A DNA stretch of 64,000 nucleotides from Methanoculleus sp. (GTDB taxonomy: Archaea; Halobacteriota; Methanomicrobia; Methanomicrobiales; Methanoculleaceae), in the NCBI GenBank assembly GCA_018433835.1, contig JAHDQM010000017.1, forward strand, positions 36,013 to 100,012, in the 5' to 3' direction. The position numbers and the translations under genes were made by a program. Below, one piece after another: positions 8,949 to 18,019 of the stretch; position 1 is the stretch's first letter; every line of letters starts with the position of its first letter. The notes beneath the pieces are model-generated. The model was not told the DNA's origin. It saw nothing but the letters and a program-made list of their open reading frames with translations, and did not search any database.

Positions 8949-10070
8949 TCAGAACCCAGATTCAGCTTTATCGATCGCAGCATCTATCTGCTCCTGCAGG
9001 ACTGCAGGCAGGCCGCTGATCTTCACATCCAAAAACCCGCGTATAATGGTTGCGGTGGCCTCTTCCTCGGAGAGCCCTCGTGCCATGAGATACTCGATCT
9101 CGTGGCGGGCGATCTTCCCTACAGCGGCCTCGTGAGAGAGTTCGGTGCCGGTCAGCGTTCCTTCAATCTCGGGGATGGCGTGGATGACGCCGTCTTTTAA
9201 GATCAGGCCCTTGCACTCGATGTGGCCCCGGGTGTAATCCCTCTCGCCGAGGATGTGGCCCCGGGAGATGATGGTGCCGCCGGTGGTGATCGCCCGGGTG
9301 ATCAGTTCGGCGCTCGTATGCTCGGCGCCGAGGATGGCCCGGGACCCGAGGTCGAGGGTTGAGCCCGGTGTCGCGACGACGATGCTCGAGAACCGGGCCA
9401 CTGCGTTCCTGCCGACCAGGCGTGCCGTCGGGTACATGTTGATCCGGTGAACCGGCTGCATGCAGACGTAGTTCGAGAGGAACGTCCCGTCCTCCTCGAC
9501 GATGGTGGCGCTCCGCGGGAAGACGCTGATCCCCTCTTTCCAGTTGTGGATCATCGTGGACGTGACCTTGGCCCCTTTGCCGACGTAGATCTCGGTCACT
9601 CCGATATGCGCTCCGTGCTCCTTCTGCCAGGAGCTCGCGCAGCCGGAGATGATGTTGATCTCCGAGCCTTCCTTCGCGATGAAGATGTTGTGGACGTGCT
9701 GCACCGGCTCTTCGCGGAGGAAGAGGCAGGCCTGGAGGGGCATGGCGACCTTCACACCCGGCTGCGCGATGACGACGAGGCCCTGCGGGCTCTCCTGCTT
9801 TGCCAGGTACTGCGTATATTTGTCCTTATCGCGTGAAACGGCGTTCCAGTAGTAATCCTTCACCCAGTCGTACTTCTCGAGGGCGGCCTTTATGGGGATC
9901 ATCTCGATCCCTTCGGCACCGCAGGTGGTCTGGATCACGTTCTGATCGATCTGGAAGAAACTCCCGCACCGATTTTGCATCCCGACTTCAAGGCCGGTCA
10001 GGGCGAGACGTTCCCGGTCCTCCTGCGAGAGCTGCTCAATATCGCCTACATCTGTTTGCAACGCAGACAC
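8949..10070 (-). CDS. sufB: SufB/SufD-family Fe-S cluster scaffold protein
   Basis: This is the scaffold partner of SufC, of about 373 residues in the short archaeal form. The core beta-helix is recognisable: VHNIFIAKEGSEINIISGC, HIGVTEIYVGKGAKVTSTMI, NYVCMQPVHRINMYPTARLVG, and the C-terminal TELSHEAAVGKIARHEIEYL with GLSEEEAT. Archaea commonly carry this minimal sufBC pair without sufS or sufE, and none is seen nearby. The start is not certain. No ATG fits, and the best candidates are GTG at 10070 or TTG at 10061, both inside the end of sufC with GGAG-like sequence upstream. The frame itself is open to 10127. Confidence 0.9.
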   Translation of the reverse strand: MSALQTDVGDIEQLSQEDRERLALTGLEVGMQNRCGSFFQIDQNVIQTTCGAEGIEMIPIKAALEKYDWVKDYYWNAVSRDKDKYTQYLAKQESPQGLVVIAQPGVKVAMPLQACLFLREEPVQHVHNIFIAKEGSEINIISGCASSWQKEHGAHIGVTEIYVGKGAKVTSTMIHNWKEGISVFPRSATIVEEDGTFLSNYVCMQPVHRINMYPTARLVGRNAVARFSSIVVATPGSTLDLGSRAILGAEHTSAELITRAITTGGTIISRGHILGERDYTRGHIECKGLILKDGVIHAIPEIEGTLTGTELSHEAAVGKIARHEIEYLMARGLSEEEATATIIRGFLDVKISGLPAVLQEQIDAAIDKAESGF

Positions 10071-10777
10071 TCTCCGTATCCTTTCTCTTTGACCACGCGC
10101 AAGATCTCGCGGGGGTTTCCGTGACACCGGATCTGACCGTCGATCAGCACGTGCCCCTGGTCGGCCTCGAGGTAATCGAGGATGTAGCCGGTGTGAGTGA
10201 TGATCAGGCCGCTCCGGCGGCGGTTGACGATATGGACGTCCTTCTCGAGCAGGCCTGCGATTTCCTTCCCCATCAGGCTCATGTTCTCGAGGTCGACACC
10301 GCTCTCCGGCTCGTCCAGCATGAGGAAATCGGGCTGCTGGACCTTCAGTTGCAGGACCTCGCTCCGCTTGATCTCACCGCCGGAGAACCCGACGTTGGTG
10401 TCCCGGGCGAGAAAGTCCTCCATATTGACCGTCTGCGCGAGCGCCTCGATCGCGTCTTCCCCCAGATGGGATGTGGCGGCGAGCAGTTTCCCTAGTTTCA
10501 GCCCCGATATCACAGGCGGGTGCTGAAACATCATGCCTATCCCGAGATGGGCCCGCTCGTGGATCGACATCCCGGTAATATCTTGCCCTTTAAAAACGAT
10601 GGATCCGGACGTGATCGTGTAGCCGCCGAACCCCATGACGGCTTTGAGCAGCGTGCTCTTTCCCGAGCCGTTCGGCCCCATCAGGATATGGGTCTCCCCC
10701 TGCCCGATATGGAGGTTGATATCGTGGAGCTTCTCGGTGCCATCCACGCTCACGTGTAAATCACTGATATCCAGCAT
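10046..10777 (-). CDS. sufC: SufC ABC-type ATPase, Fe-S cluster assembly
   Basis: The 243-residue soluble ABC ATPase energises SufB-type scaffolds. Walker A GPNGSGKST is at residues 34-42, the ABC signature is VGFSGGEIKRSEVLQL, and Walker B FLMLDEPESGVDLEN carries the SufC-specific ESGVD. The D-loop and H-loop region (GLIITHTGYILDYL) is also present. It starts with ATG preceded by GGAG at 6 nt spacing and overlaps the sufB start. The C terminus has a CxxCK motif (ECLRCKQM). Confidence 0.96.
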   Translation of the reverse strand: MLDISDLHVSVDGTEKLHDINLHIGQGETHILMGPNGSGKSTLLKAVMGFGGYTITSGSIVFKGQDITGMSIHERAHLGIGMMFQHPPVISGLKLGKLLAATSHLGEDAIEALAQTVNMEDFLARDTNVGFSGGEIKRSEVLQLKVQQPDFLMLDEPESGVDLENMSLMGKEIAGLLEKDVHIVNRRRSGLIITHTGYILDYLEADQGHVLIDGQIRCHGNPREILRVVKEKGYGECLRCKQM

Positions 10778-10968
10778 ACGGCACTCCGTTCCATGTATTT
10801 GTCAGGGAATACATTAACACTTGCCAACGGAGCAATTACCGTTTCGACCGGTGGAAGCCCGGATCGCGGCGATACCCGGTAAATCCCTGCATAACAGGTG
10901 CAGAGTTCCGGGCGGACCCCCGCCCCTTCACTTTCACCCCGCACGCGGCCTACGGTTAAGTAACGCCC

Positions 10969-11154
10969 TCACTCCGTTTCATGTATGGAAAGTTCCGCAT
11001 TCACCACGTTTGCCTGTCTCGCCGAGCGGGCTGCCCGGTATCCGACCGTTGTCCGGCGGAGCCAGATGCGTAAGGCGGCGTACTTCGCCGTCACCGCCCC
11101 GGCGAACCGCCCTCTTCTCAGGGCAGAGAGCCTGGCGTAAGTCCTCCCGGTCAT
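10969..11154 (-). CDS. Small basic protein, unknown
   Basis: A 61-residue Arg/Ala-rich open frame (MTGRTYARLSALRRGRF, ending LSIHETE). The only positional support is that its ATG overlaps the stop of the transglutaminase-like gene by 4 bp (ATGA), the same coupling used throughout this window. I recognise no family. Arg/Ala-rich composition also arises in non-coding frames of high-GC DNA, so this could be spurious. Confidence 0.4.
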   Translation of the reverse strand: MTGRTYARLSALRRGRFAGAVTAKYAALRIWLRRTTVGYRAARSARQANVVNAELSIHETE

Positions 11155-12254
11155 CCCGCGAGGTATGCCCGGGCATGGAGGTACGACCCGGGTCTGTCGT
11201 GGGCGTGGGCGACGAGGTAGTTATGGAGGCCCACGGCAGCCCCCGACTCCTCGAGCAGGGCGTTGTAGGCTTCTACCGCGTCGTTGTAGTCCCGGGCCTT
11301 CCGGTTGTATTCCGGGACGAGGCGGTTGTACTCCCGGATCTCCCCCGACCGGGAGAGAGCCGTCAGCCGTGCGCCGAGGGACTCGAGGGACGCTCTCTCC
11401 TCCTCGAGCTCCTGGTCGCGTGCCGCGAGTTCCACCCCGAGTTCCTCGACCCGGTCGCGGGACGTCGAGAGGGCGCGTTCAATCGTTTCGACCTCGCCGC
11501 ACGCCGCGTAGAACTTGCCTCCGTCCCCGACCGGGATCACCAGGGGATCGGAGGAGAGGACGGTTCCGTCCGCGAGCGCCGCAGGCGGAATGCCCACGTA
11601 ACTTGCGTTCGTGGCCTCGATGTAGGCATAAGTGGTGTTGCGGTAGAAGCACCCGGCGCTCTCCACCCCGACGGCCATGTGCGCTTCGTCGCCGAAGTAG
11701 AGGAGCGCGACCCCGTAGCCTTCCCGTGCGAGGAGCCCGGCGAGGAGGAGGCTTTTGTCGTCGCAGTCGCCCTCGGCGTCGACGTAAGTCTCGATGGGGA
11801 ACTTCGGCTCCACGGTCGAGGCGTCGGTCTCATACGGGATGGACTGCACGAACGCGGCGATCAGTTCCAGGTAGCGGTCGTCGTCGAGCCCTTCCCGGTC
11901 CCGGCTCTCCCGGAAGGCCGCGAGCAGGTCCGCGTAAAAGGGTTCCTGGTGGGAGTCGTTGACGAACGCCAGATAATAGATGGGGATCCACTCCTCTTTT
12001 GGGAGGTCTTTAAAAAGGTAGAGCTGCCGATCCGCGTTCTTAGCGCCTGCGTAGACCGCCGGGTCGGGATCGACCCGGATCGTCTCCTCCCCGTCCTCGA
12101 AGGGGAAGGTATAGGCCGGCGTGTCGTCGAGGGCCGCCCCTTCGACCGGCACGATCGCCGGCGGGACGACCGCCGGGTGCAGGAGGCCGCCCAGGCACCC
12201 GGCACCGAGTGTCGCGGCGACGAGGACGAGCGCGGCGAGGACCCGTTTCCACAT
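11151..12254 (-). CDS. Transglutaminase-like lipoprotein
   Basis: The 367-residue exported protein has an N terminus (MWKRVLAALVLVAATLGAGC) that is a signal peptide with lipobox LGAGC. This places it on the outer face of the membrane. The central region has the transglutaminase-like signature: a catalytic-type Cys in EGDCDDKSLLLAGLL (about residue 171), then a His in DEAHMAVGV and an aromatic/Asp segment. That is a Cys-His-Asp protease-like triad. A heptad-rich segment (about 270-330, ELGVELAARDQELEEERA) should form a coiled coil. It starts 5 nt after the HAD stop, so the two are co-transcribed. The substrate is unknown. Confidence 0.85.
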   Translation of the reverse strand: MWKRVLAALVLVAATLGAGCLGGLLHPAVVPPAIVPVEGAALDDTPAYTFPFEDGEETIRVDPDPAVYAGAKNADRQLYLFKDLPKEEWIPIYYLAFVNDSHQEPFYADLLAAFRESRDREGLDDDRYLELIAAFVQSIPYETDASTVEPKFPIETYVDAEGDCDDKSLLLAGLLAREGYGVALLYFGDEAHMAVGVESAGCFYRNTTYAYIEATNASYVGIPPAALADGTVLSSDPLVIPVGDGGKFYAACGEVETIERALSTSRDRVEELGVELAARDQELEEERASLESLGARLTALSRSGEIREYNRLVPEYNRKARDYNDAVEAYNALLEESGAAVGLHNYLVAHAHDRPGSYLHARAYLAG

Positions 12255-12258
12255 GGTA

Positions 12259-13026
12259 TCAGAGATGGTCCGGGAGGTCCGCGAGCGAGTCGATGACGAG
12301 GTCCGGCGTGATGCCTGATGCGCGGACCGTCTCCTCCCGGTACTTGCCGGTCCTGACCAGGATACCCTTCATCCCGCAGGCGCGGGCGCCGCCGATGTCG
12401 GTGACGATGTCGTCGCCGACCATCGCAGCCTCATCCGGGCGCGCCCCGATCTCCCGGAGCGCACGGCGGAAGAACGCCGGGGAGGGTTTCCCGATCACCT
12501 CCGCCTCCTTTCCGGCGGCGTACTCGAGCGCGGCCACGAAGGGGCCGGCCGAGAGCATCAGCCCGTCCGGTCCCATCCAGTAACGGTCTTTCTCGAGCGC
12601 GACGAGGTCTGCGCCGTCCATCAGGAGGCGGAACGCCCGGTTCATCGCGGCGTAGGCGAGGCCGTCGCCCGCGTCGGCGACCACGACCGCATCGGCATCC
12701 TCCTCCACGGCTGTGATACCGGCCTCCTCGAAGTCTCTCCGGGCGTCGGGGGTGGTGAGGAGGAAGCACCGGGTCCGGCCTCCTTCCCGCAGGTGTGCGG
12801 CGGCGGCGACCGGGGCGGTGACGATCCAGGGTTCCGGGACGGCGTAGCCCAGATCCTGCAGGCGGCCGGCAACCGAACTGCGGGAGCGGCGGGTGGTGTT
12901 GGAGACGAACCGGTAGGGTATTCCCCGCCGGTCGAGTTCCCGGAGTGCTTGGTCCGCTCCAACGACCGGCCGGTCGCCGACGTAAAGGACGCCGTCGATA
13001 TCGATCAGGACTGCTCCGATCTTCAT
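12259..13026 (-). CDS. HAD-IIA family phosphatase (NagD/LHPP-like)
   Basis: The 255-residue HAD hydrolase shows motif I VLIDIDGVLYVGD (nucleophile Asp near residue 9), motif II region FVSNTTRRSR, the IIA-type cap, then GKPSPAFFRRAL (motif III Lys) and MVGDDIVTDIGGARACGMKGILV (motif IV). The IIA class includes p-nitrophenyl phosphatases, NagD and LHPP, so the substrate is not fixed by sequence. The open frame extends to 13131, but ATG at 13026 (MKIGAVLIDIDG) is the sensible start. It is the first gene of a minus-strand operon diverging from the gene at 13181. Confidence 0.9.
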   Translation of the reverse strand: MKIGAVLIDIDGVLYVGDRPVVGADQALRELDRRGIPYRFVSNTTRRSRSSVAGRLQDLGYAVPEPWIVTAPVAAAAHLREGGRTRCFLLTTPDARRDFEEAGITAVEEDADAVVVADAGDGLAYAAMNRAFRLLMDGADLVALEKDRYWMGPDGLMLSAGPFVAALEYAAGKEAEVIGKPSPAFFRRALREIGARPDEAAMVGDDIVTDIGGARACGMKGILVRTGKYREETVRASGITPDLVIDSLADLPDHL

Positions 13027-13180
13027 GTCTCTCCTTCTGTTGTCCGCAGGAGTATTTATGCGGTGCCCGGGGAGGCGCGGCGCACCTTCCGCTGTCCCGG
13101 CAAAACCGGGAGAACCTTCATGGGGTTGCAAGTGTATCCGCCTCCGATCCGAAGATCGTCACGAGGAGGGGAAAGAAGAT

Positions 13181-13684
13181 ATGGATGCATTCGAACGGAT
13201 ACCGGTGGACGTACGATGGAAACTCGCCGCCAGGGAGGTCTCCGCGCTGCCGCTTGCCTACCGGAGGGCCATCAGGGACGGCGCCGACGACCAGCTCTAC
13301 AACGAGATCGAGCGGGAGGTATGGCGGGAGCGGGGCAGAGAAGCGGGCGTCATCGCCCGTGCCTTCGGGATGCCGCTCGGAAACGCCCGGGAGGTTGCGG
13401 AGGCGTTTGCGGCGGCAACGAGGGTGCTCTTCGGGCCCGAGTACCGGTACGAGGTCAGGGAATCCGTGCCGGGAGAGGCGGTCCTGACCGTCCGGAAGTG
13501 CGCGATGACCGCGCGGGCAAAAGAACTGGGAGAGAACCCGCTTGCCGTCTGCAACGCCTGTCACGCCTACGCAAAAGCCGCGATCCCTGGCCTGAACCCG
13601 GACTGCACGTTGAAGTACCTGAGCGCCATCTGTGCCGGCGACGGTACGTGCTCGATCGTGGTGAGGCCCGCACGGCGGGAGTGA
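13181..13684 (+). CDS. Conserved Cys-rich protein, possibly ATC-hydrolase-like
   Basis: The 167-residue soluble protein has a start at 13181 (MDAFERIPVDVRWKL) preceded by GGAGGGGAAAG; the frame is open to 13025. The C-terminal half carries several cysteines (RKCAMTARAKELG, AVCNACHAYAKAAI, DCTLKYLSAICAGDGTCSI). That layout recalls small proteins with the L-2-amino-thiazoline-4-carboxylate hydrolase-like domain common in methanogens. The assignment is by pattern only. Cysteines could bind metal or act catalytically. The gene is monocistronic by position, 46 nt ahead of the mrfB-like start. Confidence 0.75.
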   Translation: MDAFERIPVDVRWKLAAREVSALPLAYRRAIRDGADDQLYNEIEREVWRERGREAGVIARAFGMPLGNAREVAEAFAAATRVLFGPEYRYEVRESVPGEAVLTVRKCAMTARAKELGENPLAVCNACHAYAKAAIPGLNPDCTLKYLSAICAGDGTCSIVVRPARRE

Positions 13685-13729
13685 TACGGGGACCGGTCTC
13701 CCGTTCACTTTCGCCACGCGGGGGTCAGG

Positions 13730-14845
13730 TTGAATGCAGGCAGGATCCAACCCTCTGTCGACAGGATGGCTCACCCGTTCGATCAGGCAGGAAGGCTGTG
13801 GCGGGCCCGGGTCGACCGGGCCGGGGAGTACGATCTCGCCGGCGGGAGCGAGGAGTTCGCACCCGGCCCCTGGTCCTCGTTCGTCCCCCGCTCCGACTAC
13901 GACAGGGCCCGGAGGCTCCGGGACGACCTCGTCGCCGGGTACCGGGGCAGGGCGTTTGAGGACGTCTTCTGCGGCCGGGAGGTTGCGTGTCCCGGAGGGA
14001 CGTGCTATCTTCTCGAATCCCGGAGTGCCATGGACCTTGACGGCCGGGACCCGGCCAGGGCGGCGGCGGCCATCCTCGGCGATCTCACCCTGGTCCGCGG
14101 CATCGGCGAAGTGACGGAGCGGAGGCTGAAGGGGCGGGGTTACCGGACGGTTGCCGATCTTGCCCGGCACCCGCTCTACCGCCGGGAGGCCATACGGCTC
14201 CTCGACTCGGTCGCGAAAGGAAACACCCGCGATCTCGTGGAACAGATCGGGCGGCGGCGTCGGCGAAGCGACCCGCTTCTCCTCGAGGCCAGCCGGTTCC
14301 ACGCCCCCGAAGATTTCGTCTTCCTCGATATCGAGACGCTGGGGCTCTTCTCCCGGCCGATCGTCCTGATCGGCCTCGCCCGGGTTCGAGGGGGGTCGAT
14401 CACCGTCCGCCAGTACCTGCTCCGGTCGGTCGTTGAGGAGGAAGCGGCGCTCACCGCCGTCCTTCCTGCCCTGGAGGCGGAGGGTGCGGCCCTCGTCACC
14501 TTCAACGGACGGGCGTTCGACCTCCCCTACATCCGGGAGCGGCTCGCCTACTACGGCATCCCGGCGGGACTCGGCATGCCTCATTTCGACGTCCTCCACT
14601 TTGCACGCCGTCGCTGGAGGGACTCGCTCGCCACCTGCCGGCTCGGCGCGCTCGAGACGGGTGTCCTCGGCGTCGACCGGGCGGACGATGTTCCGGGCCG
14701 GATGGTGCCTGAGTTCTACGACACCTACCAGCGGACAGGAAATCCCGGTCCGCTCGTCCCGGTGGTGGAGCATAACCGGCAGGATCTCGTCTCGCTCGCC
14801 CGGCTTTTTGCCGTTCTCAGGGGTGATGGCGACGGCGGTGCGTGA
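13730..14845 (+). CDS. mrfB: MrfB/YprB-type DEDDh exonuclease domain protein
   Basis: This is a 371-residue protein. After an N-terminal region with a helix-hairpin-helix-like segment (VRGIGEVTERRLKGRGY, about 124-140), an RNase H-fold exonuclease domain follows. Exo I is FVFLDIETLGLF (D-x-E), Exo II is LVTFNGRAFDLPYI, and the last motif is EHNRQDLVSLARL. In Bacillus, YprB (MrfB) is the exonuclease partner of the helicase YprA (MrfA) in repair of mitomycin C lesions independent of UvrABC. The helicase gene overlaps here. The start is uncertain: TTG 13730 has GGGGGTCAGG ahead of it, and an in-frame ATG lies at 13766. Confidence 0.85.
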   Translation: MNAGRIQPSVDRMAHPFDQAGRLWRARVDRAGEYDLAGGSEEFAPGPWSSFVPRSDYDRARRLRDDLVAGYRGRAFEDVFCGREVACPGGTCYLLESRSAMDLDGRDPARAAAAILGDLTLVRGIGEVTERRLKGRGYRTVADLARHPLYRREAIRLLDSVAKGNTRDLVEQIGRRRRRSDPLLLEASRFHAPEDFVFLDIETLGLFSRPIVLIGLARVRGGSITVRQYLLRSVVEEEAALTAVLPALEAEGAALVTFNGRAFDLPYIRERLAYYGIPAGLGMPHFDVLHFARRRWRDSLATCRLGALETGVLGVDRADDVPGRMVPEFYDTYQRTGNPGPLVPVVEHNRQDLVSLARLFAVLRGDGDGGA

Positions 14846-17090
14846 CTTCCTCGGCCTGCTCGCGACCGACCCCGGCTTCCGGGAGCATATCGTGCACATC
14901 GAGACCATCCTTCCCCGGGCGGCCCGGTACGGCGACCTCTCCCGCCCCCTCCCGGAAGGACTCCGGGCTTACTGCGACGGAAGGGGGATCAGGCTTTATG
15001 CGCACCAGTGCGCGGCTATCGAGCACCTGCGGGCGGGGGAGAACGTCATCATCACCACCCCGACCGCGAGCGGGAAGACGCTCGCGTTCCTGCTCCCGGT
15101 CTTCGAGCGCCTTGCCACCGACCCCGCCGCGACAGCGCTCTTCCTCTACCCGACAAAAGCGCTCGCGAACGACCAGGTGAAGGTGGTCCGGGAACTGGAG
15201 CAGACCTCCGGGATCAGGGTGGATGCCGCCATCTACGACGGCGACACACCCGGCGGGAAGCGGCCGGCGATCCGGGAGCGTTCACGGGTCATCCTCTCGA
15301 ACCCGCACGAGCTCCACCAGGTCCTCGCCTGGCACACGAAGTGGGGCTGGTTCTTTCGGAACCTGCGGTTCGTGGTGGTCGACGAGGCGCACCGTTACCG
15401 CGGTGTCGCGGGGTCCCATATGGCCATGCTTCTCCGCCGCCTTGCCCGCATCGCCGGGCACTACGGTGTGCGCCCGCAGTTCGTCCTCTCCTCCGCCACC
15501 CTTGCAAACCCCGGCGAGTTCGCCGTCCGGCTGACCGGGGAAGCGGCTGCCTGGATTGGGGAGGACGGGTCGCCCGGGGGCGAGAAGACGTTCGTCCTCT
15601 GCAACCCTTCTGCCGGAGGCGGCGACCGGTCCGTCCATTCGGTGACGAAAGACCTCCTCCTCGCGTCGGTGGAGAGCGGGTGCCGGACGCTCTGTTTCAC
15701 CGTCTCCCGGAAACTTGCCGAACTGATCGCGATCCGGTCCCGGGATGTTCCGGGGATAAGCGCCTACCGGGCCGGCTACCTCCCCAAAGACCGGCGGGCG
15801 ATCGAGGACGGCCTCAAATACGGCAGTCTCCGGGGCGTCGTGACGACGAACGCCCTCGAACTCGGGATCGATATCGGGTCGCTCGACGGCGTCGTCATCT
15901 CCGGGTACCCCGGTACGATGATCTCGGTCCGGCAGCAGGCGGGAAGGTCCGGGCGCCGTTCAGGCGAGTCGTTTGCCGTTCTCGTGGCGTTCGAGAACCC
16001 GCTCGACCAGTACTTCATGCATCACCCGCAGGCGTTCTTCTCCCGGCCCTGCGAGCACGCCGTCGTGGATACGGGGAACCCTTACATTGTCTCGGGCCAC
16101 CTCCTCTGTGCCGCGGCGGAACTCCCGGTCGACCCGGAGCGCGACGGCCGCTGGTTCGGCGCGGATCTGCCGAAGATGCTTGCGGCGTTCGAGCGGGTCC
16201 ACCTGCTCCGGAAGGCGTCAAGGGGCTGGATCTACGCCGGGCAGGGACGGGCGGCGGATACGGTCAGCCTCGACGCAGTCTCTTCCGATACCTTCCGTGT
16301 GATGCACGGGGCGAGGCTGCTCGAGACGATGGACCACTGGCAGGCCTACCGGGAGGCGCACCCGGGCGCCGTTCTCCTCCACCGGGGGGAGACCTACGTG
16401 GTGACCGGGATGGACCTTGATGGGCATACCGTCCGGGTGGAGGAGACCGATACCGATACCTACACCCAGCCCCTCTCCACCACCGACGTGGCGGTCGTGC
16501 AGGAACTCCGGTGCCGCGATATCGGCGGCGTGCAGGTCTCGTTCGGCGACGTCACGGTCACCGAAGAGGTCGCCGGGTATACGGTGCGGCACTACGGCCG
16601 CCTCGTGAGCCACCACCGGCTGGACCTCCCGCCGCTCCGCCTTGAGACGAAGGCTCTCTGGTTCACCGTTCCGGACCGGACGGCGGAAACGGTCGCCGCC
16701 GGAGGGCGGGACTTTGCCGGCGGGCTGCACGGCGCGGAGCACGCCCTGATCGCCGTCATGCCCTATCATGTCGTCTGCGACCGCCGCGATATCGGCGGAC
16801 TCTCGACCCCTCTCCACCCCGCAACCGGTGCGCCGACGATATTCGTCTACGACGGATACGAGGGCGGGATCGGGCTTGCGGAGAAGGCCTTCGCCCTCCT
16901 TCCCGCGATCGCCGGGACGGCGCACGAGCTGGTCCGCGACTGCGGGTGCGCCGCGGGATGCCCGGCATGCATCTACTCCCCGAAGTGCGGGAACCAGAAT
17001 CAGCCGCTTGATAAAATTGCGGCCGTTACGATCCTCGGCGATCTTGCCGGACGGCTCTCTACCACGGGCGGCCACTCCTCGAATCCCTGA
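14826..17090 (+). CDS. mrfA: MrfA/YprA-type DEAH-box helicase with C-terminal Cys cluster (DUF1998)
   Basis: The 754-residue superfamily 2 helicase has motif I TPTASGKT at about 79-85, DEAH at 187-190, SSAT motif III, and C-terminal helicase motifs VVTTNALELGIDIG and RQQAGRSGRR. The C-terminal domain ends with the four-cysteine metal site DCGCAAGCPACIYSPKC, diagnostic of MrfA/YprA and related DUF1998 helicases. It overlaps the exonuclease gene by 20 bp, so the pair is translated together. ATG 14826 is used; GTG at 14838 is an alternative with better-spaced AGGGGTGA. Mitomycin-type crosslink repair is the inferred role. Confidence 0.9.
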   Translation: MATAVRDFLGLLATDPGFREHIVHIETILPRAARYGDLSRPLPEGLRAYCDGRGIRLYAHQCAAIEHLRAGENVIITTPTASGKTLAFLLPVFERLATDPAATALFLYPTKALANDQVKVVRELEQTSGIRVDAAIYDGDTPGGKRPAIRERSRVILSNPHELHQVLAWHTKWGWFFRNLRFVVVDEAHRYRGVAGSHMAMLLRRLARIAGHYGVRPQFVLSSATLANPGEFAVRLTGEAAAWIGEDGSPGGEKTFVLCNPSAGGGDRSVHSVTKDLLLASVESGCRTLCFTVSRKLAELIAIRSRDVPGISAYRAGYLPKDRRAIEDGLKYGSLRGVVTTNALELGIDIGSLDGVVISGYPGTMISVRQQAGRSGRRSGESFAVLVAFENPLDQYFMHHPQAFFSRPCEHAVVDTGNPYIVSGHLLCAAAELPVDPERDGRWFGADLPKMLAAFERVHLLRKASRGWIYAGQGRAADTVSLDAVSSDTFRVMHGARLLETMDHWQAYREAHPGAVLLHRGETYVVTGMDLDGHTVRVEETDTDTYTQPLSTTDVAVVQELRCRDIGGVQVSFGDVTVTEEVAGYTVRHYGRLVSHHRLDLPPLRLETKALWFTVPDRTAETVAAGGRDFAGGLHGAEHALIAVMPYHVVCDRRDIGGLSTPLHPATGAPTIFVYDGYEGGIGLAEKAFALLPAIAGTAHELVRDCGCAAGCPACIYSPKCGNQNQPLDKIAAVTILGDLAGRLSTTGGHSSNP

Positions 17091-17141
17091 CCGATACCAT
17101 CAAGTTCTCGCCTGCCGATAACCGGCGCCGAAATGCCCCCC

Positions 17142-17690
17142 ATGAGTATCACCCTGGTCCCAATCGGGAAGGTCGATCCGGCAGAGATACGGATGCTCAA
17201 GGACCCCCTGGAGGGGGCGTTCTCCCGTGCCGTTGTGATCGGGGAGGAGATCCCGCTTCCCGCAGCCGCGCGGAACGCCGCCCGCAACCAGTACGATGCG
17301 GAGACGGCGCTCGAGTTCCTCTCGCTCTCCGTGGAGACCGCCGGCGACGGTCGGGTGCTGGGGGTCACCAACGCCGATCTCTACTTCCCGGGCATGAACT
17401 TCGTCTTCGGGATGGCGGGCCGGAGATGCGCCCTGATCTCCCTGCACCGCCTCAGGCCGCCGTTCTACAGCCTCCCCGAAGACGCGGCCGTCTTCCGGCA
17501 CCGGGCCGTCGTGGAAGCGGTGCATGAACTGGGGCACACCTTCGGGCTCGCACACTGTAAGGACCCCTGGTGCGTCATGCGTTTTTCAAACACCATCGCC
17601 GAGACCGATCGGAAGGGGCCGGCGTTCTGTACGGTCTGCCGTCCGCGGGTCTTCGCCGGCGAGGGCGGACAGCGGAGACCGGCGGGGTAG
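17142..17690 (+). CDS. amzA: Archaemetzincin zinc metalloprotease
   Basis: The 182-residue archaemetzincin has the zinc site HELGHTFGLAHC at about residues 128-139, matching HExxHxxGxxH-C. It is followed by the Met-turn and structural cysteine motif DPWCVMRFSN and C-x2-C (FCTVCRPRVF), which in this family bind a second zinc. It has a typical length and no signal peptide, so it is cytoplasmic. An ATG 9 nt upstream (17133) is an alternative start; MSITLVPIG matches the family N terminus better. It lies 51 nt downstream of mrfA on the same strand. Confidence 0.93.
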   Translation: MSITLVPIGKVDPAEIRMLKDPLEGAFSRAVVIGEEIPLPAAARNAARNQYDAETALEFLSLSVETAGDGRVLGVTNADLYFPGMNFVFGMAGRRCALISLHRLRPPFYSLPEDAAVFRHRAVVEAVHELGHTFGLAHCKDPWCVMRFSNTIAETDRKGPAFCTVCRPRVFAGEGGQRRPAG

Positions 17691-18019
17691 AAAAGATCGA
17701 TACGTATCTCCCCAAAAAGCGGAAAACAATTCCCGGGCGCTGCGCTCATCCCGAATAATCGGAGCGTTTCTATATAATATATTCAAGCTATGATAAAAAC
17801 GGGTTCCCGGAAAATGAGTCCAAATTAAAGGCTACGCGAAAATCCGGGCAATTATTCCCCGAATTCCAAATCAAAATGCTTTTACCCTGCCACTCCAACC
17901 TTAGAGATTGTCCCCAATATCATTTTTTGCGATTCCTTTGCCGTTCTGCCGTATCATCCCGGAGCGGGCGCCTTCTGCTGTACCCGCCTGCCGTGCAGCC
18001 ATCCGCCGGAACGGCACGG
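17691..18019. other. Gene-free spacer between convergent genes
   Basis: This 329-bp stretch separates two convergent genes (amzA and the XRE regulator). It is clearly more AT-rich than its surroundings, with runs such as tctatataatatattcaagc near 17768 and several T tracts that could terminate transcription from both sides. No supported reading frame or RNA was seen. Confidence 0.6.

Noticed and set aside
13118..14908. 596-codon minus-strand frame
   Set aside because: Opposite mrfB and the 13181 gene, both of which show domain motifs. The product is Pro/Arg/Asp-rich with no domain.
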